DNA of 17,938 nucleotides, taken from NCBI GenBank assembly GCA_030746295.1, contig JASLMY010000089.1, positions 1 through 17,938 on the forward strand. Reading direction: 5' to 3'. Below the pieces are notes generated by a model. It had not been told where the DNA came from, did no database searches, and worked only from the letters and a program-made list of their open reading frames with translations. How positions within the stretch are numbered: the first letter of the stretch is position 1; every line of letters starts with the position of its first letter. The translations under genes were made by a program, and so were the position numbers. The stretch is from Alphaproteobacteria bacterium. Its GTDB lineage: Bacteria > Pseudomonadota > Alphaproteobacteria > GCA-2731375. Positions 8,182 through 15,935 of the stretch are shown here, in pieces.

Positions 8182-9084
8182 GTGGAACGAGCGGTAAGGT
8201 TCAACAGCGACGGCGTTCAGATCGCCGGAGTTTTGTTCGAGCCCGAGGCGGCGGCGGAGGGCTCCTGTCCGGGCGTCGTCATGTGCCAGGGCATGATCGG
8301 GGTGAAGGAGTACTTCTGGTTCCCCACCATCGCCCGACGCCTGGCCGAGCTGGGCTATGTGGCATTGATCTGGGACTACCGCGGGGTGGGGGAAAGCGAG
8401 GGCGAGCCGGGGCGCCTCTATCCCCTGGAGCAGTCGGAGGACATCAGAAACGGGCTCACCTTTCTCGAGACCAATCCCCTGGTCGATCCCGGTCGTCTGG
8501 CCTTGTTGGGATTCAGCTTTGGCGGCGGCATGGTGCCCTACGTCGCCGCCGTGGACGAGCGGGTGAAATGCGGGGTCAGCGTCGTGGGCTGGGGCGACGG
8601 CAGACGTTGGATGCAGAGCGTCAGACGCCACGGCGAGTGGCTCGATCTGCTGCGGCGCATCGATGCCGACCGCAAGACACGGGTGGTAACGGGCAAGTCC
8701 GAGCTCATGGGGCCGCTTGGCGGCATCCTGGTCGGGGATCCGGCGACCGCTGCTGCCAGGGAAGCCGTCGTCAAGACCATTCCGGAAATGGAGAGCGGCA
8801 TCAGCACCGACTACTCCCTGGCCACGGCCGAAAAGCTGTTGGAATTCAAGCCGGTGGAGGTCGTGGCGCGGATAGCGCCGAGGGCGATCATGTTCATCGC
8901 CGCCGAGCTGGATGCGGTGACGCCGGCCGACCATGTGGTCGAGATGTACGAGCGCGCCAGCGAGCCGAAGAAGCTATGGGTCATTCCGGGCGCCGCCCAT
9001 TACGACGTCTATCTGGATGAGCTACGGGAAAAGATCTTCGACATGTCCGTCGCCTGGATGGCGGAGCATATGCCACCGAATTGA
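8182..9084 (+). CDS. Alpha/beta hydrolase (dienelactone hydrolase-like)
   Basis: A 300-residue alpha/beta-hydrolase. The oxyanion region is PGVVMCQGMIGVKEY (about 30-44), followed by LIWDYRGVGES. The nucleophile elbow GFSFGG carries S112. D244 (AAELDAVTP) and H273 (GAAHYDVYLDE) complete the triad at standard spacing. It has no signal peptide, so it is likely a cytoplasmic esterase or C-C/lactone hydrolase; substrate unknown. I chose GTG 8182 because GGGGAG (8168-8173) lies 8 nt upstream and homology begins there; the in-frame ATG at 8023 would add 53 residues of unlikely composition. A competing ATG at 8177 in another frame ends after six codons. A TATAGT hexamer at 8149-8154 could be a -10 box, but no convincing -35 is at the right distance. 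The upstream 260 bp are shared with the divergent phosphatase-like gene. Confidence 0.85.
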   Translation: MERAVRFNSDGVQIAGVLFEPEAAAEGSCPGVVMCQGMIGVKEYFWFPTIARRLAELGYVALIWDYRGVGESEGEPGRLYPLEQSEDIRNGLTFLETNPLVDPGRLALLGFSFGGGMVPYVAAVDERVKCGVSVVGWGDGRRWMQSVRRHGEWLDLLRRIDADRKTRVVTGKSELMGPLGGILVGDPATAAAREAVVKTIPEMESGISTDYSLATAEKLLEFKPVEVVARIAPRAIMFIAAELDAVTPADHVVEMYERASEPKKLWVIPGAAHYDVYLDELREKIFDMSVAWMAEHMPPN

Positions 9085-9139
9085 GGGCGCCGCATATCTT
9101 CGCGAGGCCGCTTAGGGCATCCGAGAGGAGGGGTGGAGC

Positions 9140-9931
9140 ATGCAACCGGGAAAGCGACTGGTCGACAAGGTGGCGATCGTGACGGGCGGGGCTTCGGGTA
9201 TCGGCGCGGAAACGGCGCGACAATTCGGCCTGCACGGCGCCACCGTCGTCGTCGCCGATATCAATGCCGAATTGGGCCAAGCGGTCACGCAAGAGATCGT
9301 CGATGCCGGCGGCACGGCGGTCTTCAAAGCGCATGACGTCGTCGTCGAGCAGCAATGGGAAGCGCTGATCGCCGACACCCTGGACCGCTTCGGCAAGCTG
9401 GATGTGATGGCGAATGTCGCCGGCACCTCCGGTCGCGATATGACGGGAATGGCGGCGCCGACGAGCGCCCTGATCGAAGAGCAGTCACTCGACAACTGGA
9501 ACGGAGTGCTGGAGATCAACGCCACCGGCGTCTTCCTCGGCACCAAGCATGCGATCGTGCCGATGCGCCAAGCCGGCGGCGGCTCGATCATCAACATCTC
9601 GTCGATCTGCGGCATCATCGGCGCCTTCGGTAGTGGCCCCTACAATGCCTCCAAGGGTGCCGTGCGGATCTTCTCGAAGACAGCCGCCGCGCAGTATGCG
9701 GGCGAGGGCATCCGGGTCAATTCGGTGCATCCGGGTTTCGTCGACACGCCGATGACGCAATTCGCCAGCAGCAATAACGAGGGTTCGCGGGCCCGTCTGC
9801 AGGCGACGCCGATGGGTCGCTTCGGCCGGCCGATCGACATCGCCATGGGCTGCCTCTTCCTGGCTTCGGACGAGTCCGCTTGGATGACCGGGGCCGAGCT
9901 CGTCATCGACGGCGGCATGACAGCGGTGTAG
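9140..9931 (+). CDS. SDR family NAD(P)-dependent oxidoreductase
   Basis: A 263-residue classical short-chain dehydrogenase/reductase. It has the cofactor motif TGGASGIG (15-22), Asp40 at the end of beta-2 (VVVADIN), which favours NAD(H) over NADP(H), and the structural ANVAG (91-95). The catalytic residues are N127, S155, Y168 and K172 (YNASK), with the expected 13-residue Ser-Tyr spacing, followed by GIRVNSVHPGFVDTPM. The C-terminal ESAWMTGAELVIDGGM is typical of FabG-like and 2,5-dichloro-2,5-cyclohexadiene-1,4-diol dehydrogenase-type members. It would oxidise or reduce a secondary alcohol/ketone. GAGGAGGGG (9125-9133) supports the ATG at 9140. It starts 55 bp after the hydrolase and may be cotranscribed with it. 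The substrate cannot be assigned. Confidence 0.92.
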   Translation: MQPGKRLVDKVAIVTGGASGIGAETARQFGLHGATVVVADINAELGQAVTQEIVDAGGTAVFKAHDVVVEQQWEALIADTLDRFGKLDVMANVAGTSGRDMTGMAAPTSALIEEQSLDNWNGVLEINATGVFLGTKHAIVPMRQAGGGSIINISSICGIIGAFGSGPYNASKGAVRIFSKTAAAQYAGEGIRVNSVHPGFVDTPMTQFASSNNEGSRARLQATPMGRFGRPIDIAMGCLFLASDESAWMTGAELVIDGGMTAV

Positions 9932-9984
9932 CGCCCGGGATGTCATCGTCTTCGAAGATCGCGGCGGTGTGGTAGGCGAATTCG

Positions 9985-11055
9985 TCACGCCTCGCGCAAG
10001 CTTGCCGCAACGAAGAGATCCGCTGCCGCCGGACTGCAGGCGATGGGCGTGTCGTGCAGGATCGCAAGCCGCGTCAGGGCCCTGAGGTCGACGTCATTGG
10101 CATGCTGCACGTCCGGATCGGCGAAGAAGATGACCGCATCCAGCTCGCCGGTGGCGATCAGCGCGCCAAGCTGCTGGTCGCCACCGCGTGAGCCACGCTG
10201 CAGACGTACGATCGAAAGCGTGGGCGCCACGTCGAGAAGCATCGCCCCGGTGCCGCCCGTGCAGATCAACTTCTGGCCCTGTAGTGCCTTGGCGTGGCGC
10301 TGCACCCAGGCGAGCAAATGCGTCTTGCGCGCATTGTGGGCCACCAAGGCGATCCGTCTTGGTGCCGCCGAGGTCAACATGGCGCGGCCGGTCATGGCCA
10401 AGATCGAATGCACCTGCGCCACCAAGCCACCGCCTGCCGCCGGCAGGGTTTCGTTCAGCGCCGCCGTGCCGATCGTGAATGCCGCGGCGCCAGCCTCTGC
10501 TGCGGCCACGATCCGCTCTTCGCGATCGATGCTGCCGGCCACGATGACCGGCTTGTTCGAGGCCTTGCACACGGCGCGCATGAGCGCTGGGACGTCACCC
10601 CGGGAGCGATAGGCGAGCAGATCCAATCCGTGCACGGTCTCCAGCTCCGTCAGCCGCATGGCGCTATCGACGATCTCGGGGATTTCGCCCGACAGAACGC
10701 TCGGGTGTCCCGACACCTGGCCGACGAAGGGAAAGTAACGGATGGGGTGCGAGCGAATGATCGGCGTGACCTCCGCCGCGCGAGTTCCGCCAAGCAGACA
10801 ATCGACGTCGAGTTCCACCGCGGCACGGGCGGACGCGAGCTCGCTCTCGGCATCCAGGCTGACGACCTCGAGATACGAGCGCCCGCCGGCAGCGCGGATC
10901 TTGTCCGCAAGGGCCTTCAGCTCGGCCATCGGCAGTCCGATATCCTTGAAGCCGATATGCCGGGCCCCGCCCGCCAAGGCCTCGTCGAGCCGTGCTCTGG
11001 CGTCTGAGACGGTGCGGTCCTCGGCCGTGAGCATGAATATGAAGTCGAACGCCAT
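9985..11055 (-). CDS. TIM-barrel (HisA/NanE-like) domain fused to a methylglyoxal synthase domain
   Basis: A 356-residue two-domain protein. Residues about 1-225 look like a (beta/alpha)8 barrel ending in the phosphate-binding pair KPVIVAGSID (168-177) and AAFTIGTAAL (191-200), as in HisA/NanE-type sugar-phosphate isomerases. Residues about 232-350 match methylglyoxal synthase: IALVAHN with H240 (E. coli His19), K244, TGGTG (266-270), GGDQQLGALI with D293 (Asp71), FFADP with D313 (Asp91), then D321 and D323 (Asp99, Asp101). The E. coli His98 position is Asn320, Asp20 is Asn241 and Ser65 is Arg. MgsA turns dihydroxyacetone phosphate into methylglyoxal plus phosphate; whether this domain still does is open. 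The start at 11055 follows AAGGAG with 8-nt spacing on the minus strand; a longer frame to 11142 is rejected. It is divergent from the CoA-transferase and convergent with the SDR gene. Confidence 0.85.
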   Translation of the reverse strand: MAFDFIFMLTAEDRTVSDARARLDEALAGGARHIGFKDIGLPMAELKALADKIRAAGGRSYLEVVSLDAESELASARAAVELDVDCLLGGTRAAEVTPIIRSHPIRYFPFVGQVSGHPSVLSGEIPEIVDSAMRLTELETVHGLDLLAYRSRGDVPALMRAVCKASNKPVIVAGSIDREERIVAAAEAGAAAFTIGTAALNETLPAAGGGLVAQVHSILAMTGRAMLTSAAPRRIALVAHNARKTHLLAWVQRHAKALQGQKLICTGGTGAMLLDVAPTLSIVRLQRGSRGGDQQLGALIATGELDAVIFFADPDVQHANDVDLRALTRLAILHDTPIACSPAAADLFVAASLREA

Positions 11056-11235
11056 CGAGCCGTCTCCTTTTGCTGCGCACCGATTGGCGCGACGCCTGCG
11101 GCAGCGCCATTCCGTCGAGGTCGGCGGCCATGGAGGCAGCATTGTCGCGCCGGGGCCCGGCTGCTAGCGTTGGCGGCGAGGCCGGTCAGGCTGGCGCCTG
11201 GAATTCAAGCATAAATGTTCTGGAGGGGATGGGCC

Positions 11236-12660
11236 ATGAAAGCCGCGTTCGAAGAGGTCATGGAGATCCGCGGCAGAGGGCTGCCCGGGGCCGACGAAGT
11301 CGAGATCACCGGGGCCGACCCGGTGTTTTCCACTTCGTTCAAGATCGGCGAGACTTGTGCCTCGGTGTTGGCCGGAGTCGGCGTCGCGGTGTCCGACATT
11401 TGGGAGCTGAAGACCGGCCGCCGCCAACGGGCGGCGATCGACACCCGGCACGCGGCGGCAACCTTGCGCGGCGCCAACTACCTGCAGAGACCGGATGAGA
11501 ATGGCGGCTTCGCACGCGTGGTGAACGAGAACCACGAGGCGATGATCCGGATCACCCAACCCTGGCCGACCAAGGATGGCCGCTGGTTTCTACCGCATTT
11601 CGGCCTGCCGAACTTGCAGCAGCGGGTCCTCGGCGTGCTCGGCTGCGAGCCTAATCCTCCGTCCGTCGCCGAGGCGGTCGCGACCTGGGACGCGCTCGGC
11701 CTCGAAGCGGCGATCGACGAGGCCCGTGCCTGCGGCGCCATGGTGCGCAGCAACCAGGAATGGCTGGCGCATCCGCACGGCCAAGTCCTGCAAGCCAAAC
11801 CGATCGTCGAGATCATCAAGGTCGCCGACAGCGCGCCGGAGCCCTTCCCCGAAGGCGAGCGGCCGCTGAGCGGTATCCGCGCGCTCGACCTGACCCGCAT
11901 CCTCGCCGGACCGGTCGCGGCGCGGACCCTGGCGGAACACGGCGCCGAGGTGCTGATGGTGACGGCCGAGCATCTGCCGCAAATTCGGGAACACGTCATG
12001 GACACGAGCCATGGCAAGCGAAGCTGCTATCTCGACCTCAAGACCGCCGAAGGCACGAGCCGGCTCATGGAGCTCGCGCGTGGGGCCGACGTCTTCTCGC
12101 AGGGCTACCGCCCCGGCATGTTGAGCGGCCTCGGCTTCGGGCCCGAGGCACTGGCGGAATTCCGTCCCGGCATCGTCTGTCTCTCCATAAGCTGCTTCGG
12201 CGCCGATGGCCCGTTCAGCCACCGCGCCGGCTGGGAGCAGGTGGCCCAGACCGTTACCGGCATCTGCAACGACGGCGGCGTCGATGGACCTAAGCTCCTG
12301 CCGGCGGCGGCATGCGACTACACCACGGGCTATCTCGGCGCCTATGGCGTATTGCTGGCGCTGGCGCGGCGGGCCCGCGAAGGCGGCAGCTATCACGTCC
12401 GCGTCTCGCTCTGCCAGTCGGGCATGTTCATCTACCGCCAGGGCAAGACGGAATTCACCGAGCCGGACATGGATCTCGGCGATGCGGAACTCGATGCGCT
12501 TTGCATCGACACCAAGCCCGCCTACGGGCCGCTGCGCCATCTCGGCCCTGTCCTGCGGCTGTCGGAAACCCGGCCGCATTGGACGCGGCCGACGCCCGTG
12601 CTGGGCGGCGACGCGCCGGAATGGCTAGGCCCAGGGTCCGCGGCGGCCGCGGCGGAGTGA
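11236..12660 (+). CDS. CoA-transferase (CaiB/BaiF), long form with the small domain placed N-terminally
   Basis: A 474-residue type III CoA-transferase relative with unusual domain order. From about residue 209 the sequence has the normal start of the family (PLSGIRALDLTRILAGPVAA, MDTSHGKRSCYLDLK) and catalytic Asp361 in ACDYTTGYLGAYG. It then goes almost directly to the C-terminal tail (YGPLRHLGPVLRLSETRPHW, APEWLG). Residues about 30-208 instead resemble the end of the large domain (DIWELKTGRRQRAAIDTRHA) plus the small domain (DGRWFLPHFGLPNLQQRVLG, MVRSNQEWLAHPHGQVLQAK, PIVEIIKV) that normally follow the catalytic Asp. It therefore reads as a rearranged or partly duplicated fold. ATG 11236 is supported by GGAGGGG (11222-11228) with 7-nt spacing. 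The enzyme should transfer CoA, but the acyl donor and acceptor are unknown. Confidence 0.85.
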   Translation: MKAAFEEVMEIRGRGLPGADEVEITGADPVFSTSFKIGETCASVLAGVGVAVSDIWELKTGRRQRAAIDTRHAAATLRGANYLQRPDENGGFARVVNENHEAMIRITQPWPTKDGRWFLPHFGLPNLQQRVLGVLGCEPNPPSVAEAVATWDALGLEAAIDEARACGAMVRSNQEWLAHPHGQVLQAKPIVEIIKVADSAPEPFPEGERPLSGIRALDLTRILAGPVAARTLAEHGAEVLMVTAEHLPQIREHVMDTSHGKRSCYLDLKTAEGTSRLMELARGADVFSQGYRPGMLSGLGFGPEALAEFRPGIVCLSISCFGADGPFSHRAGWEQVAQTVTGICNDGGVDGPKLLPAAACDYTTGYLGAYGVLLALARRAREGGSYHVRVSLCQSGMFIYRQGKTEFTEPDMDLGDAELDALCIDTKPAYGPLRHLGPVLRLSETRPHWTRPTPVLGGDAPEWLGPGSAAAAAE

Positions 12661-12697
12661 TTTGGCGCGTCAATGACCTGAATTGTGCGACCGCCAC

Positions 12698-12785
12698 CCC
12701 GTCATTGCGAGCGAAGCGAAGCAATCCAGACTGGCAGCCGAGAGACTGGATCGCTTCGTCGGCTTTGCCTCCTCGCGACGACGTT
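12698..12785. repeat. Palindromic dispersed-repeat-like element
   Basis: An imperfect inverted repeat in the gap between the convergent CoA-transferase and ATL genes. The left arm runs 12701-12729 (starting GTCATTGCGAGC and ending GAAGCAATCCAG). The right arm runs 12746-12782; its reverse complement starts GTCGTCGCGAGG and ends GAAGCGATCCAG. The outer ends match 9 of 11 and the inner ends 11 of 12. The GTCATTGCGAG...GAAGCAATCCAG consensus is one I recall as a short palindromic repeat scattered in many alphaproteobacterial genomes. Only one copy is in this window, so mobility cannot be shown. In RNA it would form a long hairpin on either strand and could act as a transcription barrier between the converging genes. 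Confidence 0.75.
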
Positions 12786-12814
12786 ACGAGGATCGGTTCG
12801 AACTCTCGCCCAGC

Positions 12815-13258
12815 TCAGAGCTTCCAGTTGACCCAGGCGCCGCGCCGGCCCTTGGCCTGGCTGCGCAGAATCAGGCTCTCGATGTCGTAGCCGTTGGCCT
12901 CGAGCCACTGCCAGGACGGCCCGGACCAGCCGACGGCCGCGACGTCGACCCGGCCCTGACGGTCGAGCAACACCCCCTCGCGCCTGAGGCGTCGCTTCTG
13001 CTCCGGCGAGAAACCGCCGTCGCGTCGGGCGCTGATCTTGCCCTGGCTGTTGATGACGCGGTGCCAGGGCACGTCGGAGCCCGTCGGCAGCGTGGCCATG
13101 GCGCGCCCCACCAACCGTGCCGAGCCGGCCCCGGCGACGAGCGCGATCTGGCCATAGGTCGCCACCCGCCCGGCCGGGATCTGCCGGGTCACCTGGTAGA
13201 TCCGCTCCTCCAGCGTGCTCGAGACGAAGTTGTCGACGCTCGTTCCCGATTTGACCAT
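12815..13258 (-). CDS. Alkyltransferase-like (ATL) DNA repair protein, MGMT family
   Basis: A 147-residue protein with the DNA-binding domain of O6-alkylguanine-DNA alkyltransferase: IPAGRVATYGQIA (about 27-39, with the DNA-binding Tyr35), ARLVGRAM with the Arg finger R48, and the active-site block PWHRVINSQGKIS (64-76). Trp65 replaces the Cys of the PCHR motif, which defines ATL proteins: they bind O6-alkylguanine without removing the alkyl group and hand the lesion to nucleotide excision repair. E. coli eATL (YbaZ) carries the same PWHR. The start is uncertain. ATG 13258 gives the usual family length but only a weak ribosome site; GTG 13312 has GGAGG at 8-nt spacing and would add 18 residues. 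It stands alone on the minus strand, unrelated to the catabolic neighbours. Confidence 0.88.
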   Translation of the reverse strand: MVKSGTSVDNFVSSTLEERIYQVTRQIPAGRVATYGQIALVAGAGSARLVGRAMATLPTGSDVPWHRVINSQGKISARRDGGFSPEQKRRLRREGVLLDRQGRVDVAAVGWSGPSWQWLEANGYDIESLILRSQAKGRRGAWVNWKL

Positions 13259-13600
13259 ACCTGCTGATCGACCCTCTTGCCCCCGACCGACGACCACGCC
13301 AGCCGATGTCACTGGAGGAGCCTCCGCCCGGGCAGTTCATCCCGCATGATATGCCCTCTTTCGAGCCCCGATGACCAGGCCCGATGACCAGGCCCGAGAG
13401 ACGGCGAGAATGACGACGCCCGCCCGGTCAGGGTGCAACCCCAATTCCTCTGCTATCATCATGCCGCTGGTCTACAAGGGGCCCTTGATGGACAAGGAAC
13501 TGGCGCGCATCGTCTTGTCGGAGGCACTTCGGCCCGACCGAGCGCTCGTGTCAGGGCCAAGCTTGCCGCTCCACAGCATCGACGAGAAGGAGCTCCCGCC
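13259..13600. other. Intergenic region between divergent ATL and Ldh-family genes
   Basis: I see no convincing gene here. It contains the possible GTG start of the ATL gene (13312) with its GGAGG, a 13-bp tandem duplication at 13370-13395, and a TATCAT hexamer at 13454-13459 that resembles a -10 box but lacks a recognisable -35 at 17 bp. A short open frame beginning ATG 13461 (MPLVYKGPLMDKELARIV) has no Shine-Dalgarno sequence and runs into the next gene in another frame, so I do not call it. Promoters for both flanking genes should lie here. Confidence 0.5.
13370..13395 (+). repeat. 13-bp tandem duplication
   Basis: The unit GATGACCAGGCCC occurs twice in direct succession (13370-13382 and 13383-13395) with no mismatch. 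It lies in noncoding DNA between the divergent ATL and Ldh-family genes. This is most likely a replication slippage product; two operator half-sites on the same DNA face is a less likely reading. Confidence 0.7.
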
Positions 13601-14653
13601 ATGCCGAGCGTACCGGCCGACCGACTGAGAACCATCGCCCGCCGCTTGCTCGAGGGTGCCGGGGCGCCCGCGGACGAGGCCGCCACGGTGGCCCGCCACT
13701 GCGTCGAGGCCAACCTGGCCGGGCACGATTCCCACGGCGTCATCCAGATCCCGACCTACATCGACCGTATCGACAAGGACCACATCGTCCCCGGTGCGCC
13801 GATCGAGGTGATCCAGGAGAGCCCGACGACGACGGTGATCGACGGTCACTGGGGCTTCGGCTACGTCGTCACCGAGCACGCCATGCGCACGACCATCGCC
13901 AAGGCCGAGACCGCCAACATCGCCGCCGCCACGGTCTTCCGCCAAGGCCACATCGGCCGCCTCGCGGCCTATCCCCTGATGGCCGTCGCGCACGACATGA
14001 TCGGCTTGATCACCGCCGATAGTGGCCGCTCGGCAAAAGCCGTGGCGCCATTCGGCGGACGCGAGGCCCGGCTCGGCACCAACCCGATTTCGATCGCCGT
14101 GCCCTCGGAGCTGGAGAGCCCGCTCTTCATCGACATGGCGACCTCGGCGGTGGCCGCGGGCAAGGTCAACCTGGCGCTGGCCCGCGGGCTGCCGGTGCCG
14201 GAAGGCTGGATCGTCGACGCCGACGGTCAGCCAGCGACCGACCCGGCTCGGCTCAAGGCCGGCGGCGCCCTGCTGCCGCTCGGCGGCAGCGAGGGCTACA
14301 AGGGCTTTGGCCTCTCGACCATCGTCGAGATCTTCTCCGGCTTGCTGACAGGCCTCGGCTTCGGCGTCGAGCCGTCGGGCCGGCACAACGACGGCTGTTT
14401 CATGCTGGCGGTCAAGGTCGAGGCCTTCCGCCCGTTGCCCGAGTTCAAGCGCGAGGTCGCCGCGCTCGCCGCCTATCTCAAGGCGACGCCGCCGGCCGAC
14501 GGCTTCGAGGAGGTCATGTACCCGGGTGAGATCGAGAGCCGCCGCGCCACCACCAACGCCGACATGGGCATCGCGGTCGAGGACTCCACCTGGGCCGCGC
14601 TGGCCAACCTCGCCGGGCGCTTCAAAATGGCCGAGGAGTTGGGCCTGCCCTGA
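13601..14653 (+). CDS. Ldh family (malate/L-lactate/sulfolactate/ureidoglycolate) dehydrogenase
   Basis: A 350-residue NAD(P)-dependent 2-hydroxyacid dehydrogenase of the family that includes AllD (ureidoglycolate), ComC (sulfolactate) and YiaK, unrelated in fold to classical lactate dehydrogenases. Markers are the N-terminal helix VARHCVEANLAGHDSHGVIQ (H45 in the DSHG motif), TVIDGHWGFGYVVTEHAM, the GHIGRLAAYPLMA segment, APFGGREARLGTNPISIAVP, the MATSAVAAGKVNLA segment, and EGYKGFGLSTIVEIFSGLLTG. All landmarks are present and the length is normal. ATG 13601 has AAGGAG 8 nt upstream (13587-13592); longer frames to 13433 are rejected. The residues that separate malate from ureidoglycolate or sulfolactate specificity cannot be judged by eye, so the substrate stays open. 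Confidence 0.92.
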   Translation: MPSVPADRLRTIARRLLEGAGAPADEAATVARHCVEANLAGHDSHGVIQIPTYIDRIDKDHIVPGAPIEVIQESPTTTVIDGHWGFGYVVTEHAMRTTIAKAETANIAAATVFRQGHIGRLAAYPLMAVAHDMIGLITADSGRSAKAVAPFGGREARLGTNPISIAVPSELESPLFIDMATSAVAAGKVNLALARGLPVPEGWIVDADGQPATDPARLKAGGALLPLGGSEGYKGFGLSTIVEIFSGLLTGLGFGVEPSGRHNDGCFMLAVKVEAFRPLPEFKREVAALAAYLKATPPADGFEEVMYPGEIESRRATTNADMGIAVEDSTWAALANLAGRFKMAEELGLP

Positions 14654-14806
14654 TACCGAATTTCCGCGCGGTGTCGCGTTCGTCCATCCCTCCGCCATGG
14701 ACGCCCTGGCCCGCCTCGCCAGGATGCGCGACGCCCGACACCCGGTGTCATCTTGCCGGTGGCGCAGGGTAATTCCGGAAGCGTTTCGAGACTGGCGGTC
14801 GGAGGG

Positions 14807-14882
<76 letters not shown>

Positions 14883-15028
14883 CCAGCGCTCGGGCTCTTG
14901 GACGCGGGCGAAAAATAGGCCCCGAGCCTCCGTTTTGCAAGTCTGGCAGAGGGCGGCTTGCCCGTTGCGGCGGCGCGCATCATTATCGCCTGCCTCATCG
15001 GATATCGCGCGAGCGGGGACGGACGGTC

Positions 15029-15880
15029 ATGGGCAAGGGGCTGAGCGAGAGCCAGGTTCGACGGTACGAGGACGAGGGCTTCGTCTTCCCGGTGCCGGTG
15101 CTGAGCGCCGACGAGGTCGCCGAAGCCCGGGCCGAGATCGAGGCCTTCGAGGCGCGCACGGGCAAGACCCTCGATTATCCGGAGAAGTCCAAGTCTTATC
15201 TGCTCTTCGACTGGGCCGACCGGCTGGTCCGCCACCCCCGCGTGCTGGACGCGGTCGAGGACCTGATCGGGCCGGACATCCTGGTCTACCACACGACCAT
15301 GTGGATCAAGGACGCGGGCACGCCGCACTACATCCGCTGGCACCAGGACGGCACCTATTTCTTCCTCGAGCCCCAGCGCCACGTCACCGCCTGGGTGGCG
15401 CTCTCGGACGCGCCGGAGGCGGCGGGCTGTATGCGGGTCCTGCCCGGCTCGCACCGGTGGGGCCAGTTGGCCCACGAGGACGACCCGGGCGAGCACAACC
15501 TGATCCTCCGCGGCCAGGCGATCATGGGCCGCTTCGAGGACGAAGAGGGGGTTGCGATGCCGCTTCGGGCCGGCGAGATGTCGTTGCACCACACCCGCCT
15601 GGTGCACTGCTCGCACCCCAACCGTCACCACGACCGGCGCATGGGCTTCGGCATCAGCTATATCCCGGCCGAGGTGCGCGACGTCGGCAAACCGGGGGGC
15701 TCGGCGATGCTGGTCCGGGGCGAGGACTGTTACAACCATTTCCACACCGAACAGCGGGTCGGCGATGCCGTAAGCCCGGAGGCTTATGAGAACCACCGCG
15801 AGTTGATGGAACGCTTCCGGGCCCGCCAGGACGCCGGCGCCGAGATCGGCCGCGAGGTCGCCTACAGCGAGATCTCCTGA
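15029..15880 (+). CDS. Phytanoyl-CoA dioxygenase (PhyH) family protein
   Basis: A 283-residue Fe(II)/2-oxoglutarate-dependent oxygenase of the PhyH group, which hydroxylates small organic substrates. The N-terminal helix YEDEGFVFPVPVLSADEV is typical. The iron ligands are H105 and D107 in WHQDGTYF and the distal H193 in LVHCSHPN. R204, 11 residues later, matches the 2-oxoglutarate-binding Arg of human PhyH (His264/Arg275 spacing). The intervening AGCMRVLPGSH is also characteristic. All cofactor residues are intact, so an active enzyme is expected. The start at ATG 15029 is chosen by homology; GGGGACGGAC upstream is a weak ribosome site, and the long in-frame extension to 14753 crosses the tRNA and is rejected. 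Substrate unknown. The 55-bp gap to the creatininase-like gene allows cotranscription. Confidence 0.92.
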   Translation: MGKGLSESQVRRYEDEGFVFPVPVLSADEVAEARAEIEAFEARTGKTLDYPEKSKSYLLFDWADRLVRHPRVLDAVEDLIGPDILVYHTTMWIKDAGTPHYIRWHQDGTYFFLEPQRHVTAWVALSDAPEAAGCMRVLPGSHRWGQLAHEDDPGEHNLILRGQAIMGRFEDEEGVAMPLRAGEMSLHHTRLVHCSHPNRHHDRRMGFGISYIPAEVRDVGKPGGSAMLVRGEDCYNHFHTEQRVGDAVSPEAYENHRELMERFRARQDAGAEIGREVAYSEIS

Positions 15881-15935
15881 ATCCCGGTGCCGCAATAGCG
15901 CGGGCAAAGAGCAATCGACGACGAGGAGGATCGCC

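Noticed and set aside
6260..8197. 645-codon open frame on the + strand
   Set aside because: It lies antisense to the phosphatase-superfamily gene, which has clear motifs. Its translation has no recognisable domain and starts inside the AtzH-like gene; long antisense frames are common at this GC content.
9932..9984. Terminator between the converging SDR and MgsA-fusion genes
   Set aside because: There is only a 10-bp self-complementary stretch (TCTTCGAAGA) with no GC-rich stem or T run, too weak to call.
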